From Treponema sp. UBA1233 (GTDB taxonomy: Bacteria > Spirochaetota > Spirochaetia > Treponematales > Treponemataceae), in the NCBI GenBank assembly GCA_002309305.1, contig DBWR01000021.1:22418-86417 (forward strand): a DNA stretch of 64,000 nucleotides, in the 5' to 3' direction. Below are positions 60,527 through 64,000 of the stretch, piece by piece; position 1 is the first letter of the stretch; every line of letters starts with the position of its first letter. The position numbers and the translations under genes are program-made. The notes beneath the pieces were generated by a model that searched no databases, was not told where the DNA came from, and saw only the letters and a program-made list of their open reading frames with translations.

Positions 60527-63184
60527 ATGAAAAGATTTTTGGCGGCAATATTCACACTCGTACTAGCATTTTCTGCATCCGCAACATCTTCTTCCGTAGA
60601 ATATGAAGACGGAGGGGCTGTCATTGCAAAGTCCAATCAGTTGCCGCGCGGACTTTTTTCCAAAGCCAAGGGATATCTTCCCGGAGACAGCATTACAGTT
60701 ACCAATCCGGATACAGGCCGTACAGTTCAGGTTTTGAATCTTGGCAAACTTGACAATGGCTCTGATTATGCCCTTTTGATTTCTCAGGAAGCTGCTTCCC
60801 AACTGGGACTGGATGAGAGTTCCGCCCTTAAAGTTCAGCTTGCAAAAAGGACTGGCTCATATGACCAAAGTTCGTCCGGAAATGCCATTTTATCTGGTGT
60901 AAGGACCGAACCTGAAACCGATTTTGAACAGGACAAGCAGGATGTGCAGAGACCGTCCCCTGCAGAAAGGGGTAGTGCACCAGTAGAAGAAGCCCAGGAA
61001 CCTGTTGAAGAATACGTCGACGAACCCGTCGTTGAACCCGAAGAAGAAAAGGAAGCCGTAAAGCCCAAGGAAATAGAAGAAGAACCAATTCAGGAGCCAG
61101 TTGACGAGCCGCAGGAACCGGTTGAGGAAACCGTAGAAGAACCCGTTGACGAGCCTGTCGATGAACCAGTTGATGAACCAGTTGATGAACCGGTAGAAGA
61201 GCCTGTCGATGAATCTCTGGAAGAAGTTGAAGAACCAGTCGGTGAACCTCTTGATGAGCCTGTAGAGGAATCGGTTGAAGAACCTGTCGAGGAACCAGTC
61301 GATGAGCCTGTAGAAGAATCAGTTGAAGAACCTGTCGATGAACCTGTCGATGAACCTCTGGAAGAACCGGAAGAGGAAACACCTGAGGAACCAATCAGTG
61401 ATGATAATGGTGAAGAAGTTGATCCTCAGGAAAACATAGAGGATGAACAGGAAGAAACACCGGTAGAAGAAGAGCCCGTTAAGGCCCCCGAATATCATCA
61501 GAGGGAGTTTGAACCCGTAGACACAAACATTCCACCTGCAGAAGAACTGCCGCCGGAAGACGACATGAAGGCCGAGGGAGTCCGCTCCGTAGAACCGGAT
61601 GAAACGGTAGAAGAAGAACCAGTCAGTGAACCAGTTGATGAACCAACTGAAGAACCGATTGATGAGCCTGGCAGTGACAGTGAGGACGAGGAAGTAGAGA
61701 ATACGGAACCAGAAGAGAATCCTCCTGAAGAAGAAGTTGAGTCTGTAGAACCGGAAGAACCCGAAGAACCGGAAGAACCCGAAGAAGAAACCATTCCTGA
61801 AGAAAGTGAAGGCGAGGAAGTTGAAGATACAGAACCACAGGAACCGGAAGAAGAAGTAGAGGAAGAACCGATCCAGGAGCCTGTAGAGGAAACGTCAGAA
61901 GAGCCTGAGGAAGATAAGGACGGTGAGAACGTAGAGGATACCGAACCTGTTGAAGAAGATGTAGAATCCGTTGAGCCGGAAGAACCTGAGGAAGTGGAAG
62001 AAGAAAACGTTCCTGAAGAAAAAGAGGGTGAGGAAGTTGAATCCGTTGAACCAGAAGAACCGGTAGAAGAAGAAATTCCGGAAGAAAAGCCTGAGGAAGA
62101 GGTTGAATCGGTAGAACCAGAAGAACCTGAAGAAATAGAGGAAGAACCTGTTGAACCTCCTGTAGTGAAGGAGCAAAAGCCAAGGCCTGTTGGAAAACAG
62201 GAAACGCCCGAAATTGAAGACGATATGAACGGCGAGCGTGTAAGGGCTGTGGAACCGGATGAATACGAGGAGCCTGTTGTAGTCGATGAAAGCGGCATTC
62301 CTATGGACAAGAGCGGTGAAGCAGTTGAATCTGTTGAGCCGGAGAAAACGCCTGACGAAGACAGACCTGGAGAGGCTGTTGATGACAATGAGACAAGCCC
62401 GACGGACGACAAGCATGGAGAAGAAGTAAAATCCAGCGAACCTGGACTTGAGGAAGACATGCCTGGCGAAGAAGTCGAAAGTGAAGAAAACATGGCAGAA
62501 GACGACAAGCCGGGTGAGGCAGTTGTTCCAGAAGAAAAGGTAGAAAATGTACCTGATGAAGATGAGCCGGAAGAAGAGGTCAAGTCAAATGAACGTGTTC
62601 GTGACGAAGAACCGATTGCCGATTTGTCTGCTGTAAGGGAACCTGAGCTCAACAATGAAAACCCAGTTGTTGTTCCAGAGGACAATGATGTTCCGGAAGA
62701 TGATTACATCGAAGAAATTGTTGTTCCTGTAGAACCGGATGAATCAGAACCTTTGCCTGATGAAGATCAGCCGGGTGAATACGTGGATGACAGCAAGCCA
62801 AGCGAACCTGTTGAAGAAGAATACAAGCCGATAATCCTTGAGAAGGAAGAACCGGAAGAAGAAATCAAGCAGCCGGAAGAAGAAATCAAACAGCCGGAAG
62901 AAGAAATCAAACAGCCTGAAATTCCGGCGTCTGAACTGTTCAAGAACGAAAGCGACCTTGTAAGCGGCAAGTACTACGTACAGATTGCTACGGTTGTTGA
63001 GGCAAGGGAAGCAGAAGAACTTGCAAGAAAGCACAGCCAGTATCCGATTGTCGCAATTCCTGGAGTTGGCGGAAAGGGCTGGAGGGTTCTTGTCGGACCT
63101 CTGGGACTTGATGAATATGGAGCAATACTCGAAAAGTTCCGTGACCTTGGATACAGGGATGCATTTACACGCAAGATAAAATAA
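60527..63184 (+). CDS. Very large Glu/Pro-rich secreted protein with DPBB-like start and C-terminal SPOR domain
   Basis: 885 aa from the ATG at 60527 (GAGG at 60517-60520 with 6-nt spacing). Signal peptide RFLAAIFTLVLAFSASA. Residues ~35-115 (GDSITVTNPDTGRTVQVLNL, ALLISQEAASQLGLDE) resemble the double-psi barrel of RlpA. Residues ~155-800 are a low-complexity acidic region of PEE/EPV repeats (DEPVDEPVDEPVEEPV, ESVEPEEP) that probably acts as an extended spacer through peptidoglycan. The last ~80 residues form a SPOR domain (SGKYYVQIATVVEAREAEEL, GKGWRVLVGPLG), which binds denuded glycan at division sites. It may be an RlpA relative with a long stalk. The terminator at 63210-63235 closes the operon. 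Confidence 0.88.
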   Translation: MKRFLAAIFTLVLAFSASATSSSVEYEDGGAVIAKSNQLPRGLFSKAKGYLPGDSITVTNPDTGRTVQVLNLGKLDNGSDYALLISQEAASQLGLDESSALKVQLAKRTGSYDQSSSGNAILSGVRTEPETDFEQDKQDVQRPSPAERGSAPVEEAQEPVEEYVDEPVVEPEEEKEAVKPKEIEEEPIQEPVDEPQEPVEETVEEPVDEPVDEPVDEPVDEPVEEPVDESLEEVEEPVGEPLDEPVEESVEEPVEEPVDEPVEESVEEPVDEPVDEPLEEPEEETPEEPISDDNGEEVDPQENIEDEQEETPVEEEPVKAPEYHQREFEPVDTNIPPAEELPPEDDMKAEGVRSVEPDETVEEEPVSEPVDEPTEEPIDEPGSDSEDEEVENTEPEENPPEEEVESVEPEEPEEPEEPEEETIPEESEGEEVEDTEPQEPEEEVEEEPIQEPVEETSEEPEEDKDGENVEDTEPVEEDVESVEPEEPEEVEEENVPEEKEGEEVESVEPEEPVEEEIPEEKPEEEVESVEPEEPEEIEEEPVEPPVVKEQKPRPVGKQETPEIEDDMNGERVRAVEPDEYEEPVVVDESGIPMDKSGEAVESVEPEKTPDEDRPGEAVDDNETSPTDDKHGEEVKSSEPGLEEDMPGEEVESEENMAEDDKPGEAVVPEEKVENVPDEDEPEEEVKSNERVRDEEPIADLSAVREPELNNENPVVVPEDNDVPEDDYIEEIVVPVEPDESEPLPDEDQPGEYVDDSKPSEPVEEEYKPIILEKEEPEEEIKQPEEEIKQPEEEIKQPEIPASELFKNESDLVSGKYYVQIATVVEAREAEELARKHSQYPIVAIPGVGGKGWRVLVGPLGLDEYGAILEKFRDLGYRDAFTRKIK

Positions 63185-63209
63185 CGGAAAGAAAAAAGAA
63201 TAAAAAAAA

Positions 63210-63244
63210 ACCGCAGTTCGTTTGGGAATTGCGGTCTTTTTTTT
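63210..63244. terminator. Bidirectional terminator shared by the SPOR gene and ssrA
   Basis: ACCGCAGTTC (63210-63219) / GAATTGCGGT (63226-63235), with a T-tract on the right for the plus strand and an A-tract on the left that serves the minus-strand ssrA transcript. Confidence 0.9.
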
Positions 63245-63626
63245 GGAGGTGAGGGGAATTGAACCCCTGTCCAAATAAGCTGTTCAGGTGCCTCTACAGG
63301 TTTATTGAAGCGAGGTATTTGTCGGGAAACGGTAGCGGCTTCAAAGGCGTCGTCTCCTTATTCTGATTTCCTTTCGGATGTCCCATATATACTTCAGACA
63401 GTACATAAGGCAAGTCCCTGTTTGTGACAGAACATCGCGACGTTAGGAACAGCACCCCACGAGTTCCGGCTCAAGCGCAATTAAGCAGCAAGAGCTAACT
63501 GTTCGTTTTCAGACAATTCGTCTTCTCTACGTTTGGCAGTTATATTTTTCACCTGTATCAGAGACCAGATGAGAGCCTCACCTGCAGCACAAGTACACTC
63601 CTACCTGTCGAAACCGGGACACCCCC
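63244..63626 (-). ncRNA. ssrA: Transfer-messenger RNA
   Basis: About 383 nt on the minus strand. The 5' end GGGGGTGTCCCGGTTTCGAC and the 3' end GGGGTTCAATTCCCCTCACC are the two halves of the tRNA-like domain; GGGGGTG pairs with CACCTCC over 7 bp and the discriminator A is at 63244. CCA is not encoded. The tag ORF runs from GCC (63537-63535) to TAA (63483-63481) and encodes AKRREDELSENEQLALAA, 18 residues. It ends in the expected LAA-type degron but is much longer and more charged than the 10-13 residue tags known from most bacteria. Upstream is a TATAAA-type -10 box. Confidence 0.95.
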
Positions 63627-63678
63627 GATTTTTTATACAAAAAGAATGTTACCTGGAACCTATAGTTTTGTCAATGGT

Positions 63679-64000
63679 TTATTCGCCGTCAATCGTAACA
63701 CCGTGCCTCTTCTGCTGGTATTTTTTGAGCATGGCGACACCGTTGCGCTTGTCGTTGTAAACAAATCCACCATTCCAATATTCAAGGGCGGCAAACAGAG
63801 CGTTTCCACCATCCTGTTCATCGGACTGTTTGGTGCGGAACGTTACATAATTTGTAAGTTCCTCAAAGTTTGAATTATGAAGACAATCCAGCCTCTTGCG
63901 GTTGAATTCATTCCACTTTTCCAGATCCTTAAAGCCTTCGCCTTCGTCTTCTACGATGATGTGTGCATGGTTCGGACTGAAAGAGTACCATACGTGTACT
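63679..64000 (-). CDS. RsbW-like ATP-binding protein, C-terminal part (5' end outside window)
   Basis: The frame is open from the right edge and stops at 63679. The visible 107 residues (VWYSFSPNHAHIIVEDEGEG, FKDLEKWNEFNRKR, then GGNALFAALEYWNGGFVYND and KRNGVAMLKKY) match the second half of histidine-kinase-like ATPases of the RsbW/serine-kinase group. The D-E-G-E-G is the nucleotide-binding N-x-x-D-x-G-x-G region. Such proteins act as anti-sigma kinases or in partner-switching signalling. It lies upstream of ssrA on the same strand. Confidence 0.65.
   Translation of the reverse strand, partial: VHVWYSFSPNHAHIIVEDEGEGFKDLEKWNEFNRKRLDCLHNSNFEELTNYVTFRTKQSDEQDGGNALFAALEYWNGGFVYNDKRNGVAMLKKYQQKRHGVTIDGE

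Noticed and set aside
61498..62685. 395-codon serine-rich frame on the minus strand
   Set aside because: It is the antisense shadow of the GAA/GAG/CCN-rich repeat region of the SPOR protein; no ribosome-binding site or domain.

Overview
The window reads as chromosomal DNA of a host-associated treponeme (Spirochaetota), probably a gut or rumen Treponema. The evidence is a class I lysyl-tRNA synthetase, a probable periplasmic-flagellar collar protein, a BMP-family nucleoside/riboflavin-type importer, many short-signal lipoproteins, and a capD-spsC-oxidoreductase gene cluster that, from memory, matches the T. pallidum order around TP0077-TP0080. There is no rRNA, tRNA, CRISPR array or intact insertion sequence. 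tmRNA lies near the right edge.

Layout. 1-5.5 kb: 3' end of ffh, a glycogen-binding-fold lipoprotein, a large TPR protein (FlcA-like) and a CTP-dependent lipid kinase-like protein. 5.5-10 kb: envelope proteins and ribonuclease Y. 10-13.6 kb: argJ-argB-argD. 13.6-16.1 kb: galE and a membrane-anchored surface-type protein. 16.2-22.9 kb: one run of adenylate cyclase, a FecR-like repeat protein, a beta-barrel protein and a YdbC-type DNA-binding protein. 22.9-26.3 kb: small secreted/membrane proteins and lysS.

26.3-31.9 kb is an AT-rich accessory island. It holds a 193-bp MITE-like element, single-gene units with secreted products, three antitoxin/toxin modules in which only C-terminal toxin pieces remain, diverged attC-like repeats after the genes, and a ~111-bp direct repeat that duplicates the promoter of the next operon. 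32-37.5 kb is a complete RND efflux operon. 37.5-42.3 kb is a MarR-regulated BMP-type ABC importer, with a perfect palindrome exactly between its -35 and -10. 42.4-49.3 kb carries ndk, a candidate structured ncRNA, an HD-GYP variant, an aldo/keto reductase lacking the catalytic Tyr, glyS, a membrane protein and an acetyltransferase.

49.3-50.6 kb is a second small accessory patch: an orphan RHH antitoxin with a toxin tail, an attC-like core and heptamer repeats. 50.6-53.5 kb is ruvA-ruvB-queA. 53.5-59.9 kb is a tightly overlapping five-gene operon: nucleotide-sugar dehydratase, DegT aminotransferase, and three subunits with a molybdenum-hydroxylase fold whose molybdenum-site motifs are missing. 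59.9-63.2 kb encodes a secreted protein and a very large Glu/Pro-rich SPOR-domain protein. ssrA and the tail of an RsbW-like ATPase end the window.

Regulation visible in the DNA: six sites resemble sigma-28 promoters (TAAA-N15/16-NCCGATAA type), including one ahead of the FlcA-like gene. Several genes have a -10 box 7-9 nt before the start codon and no Shine-Dalgarno, which suggests leaderless mRNAs. All family calls are by eye, without database searches.
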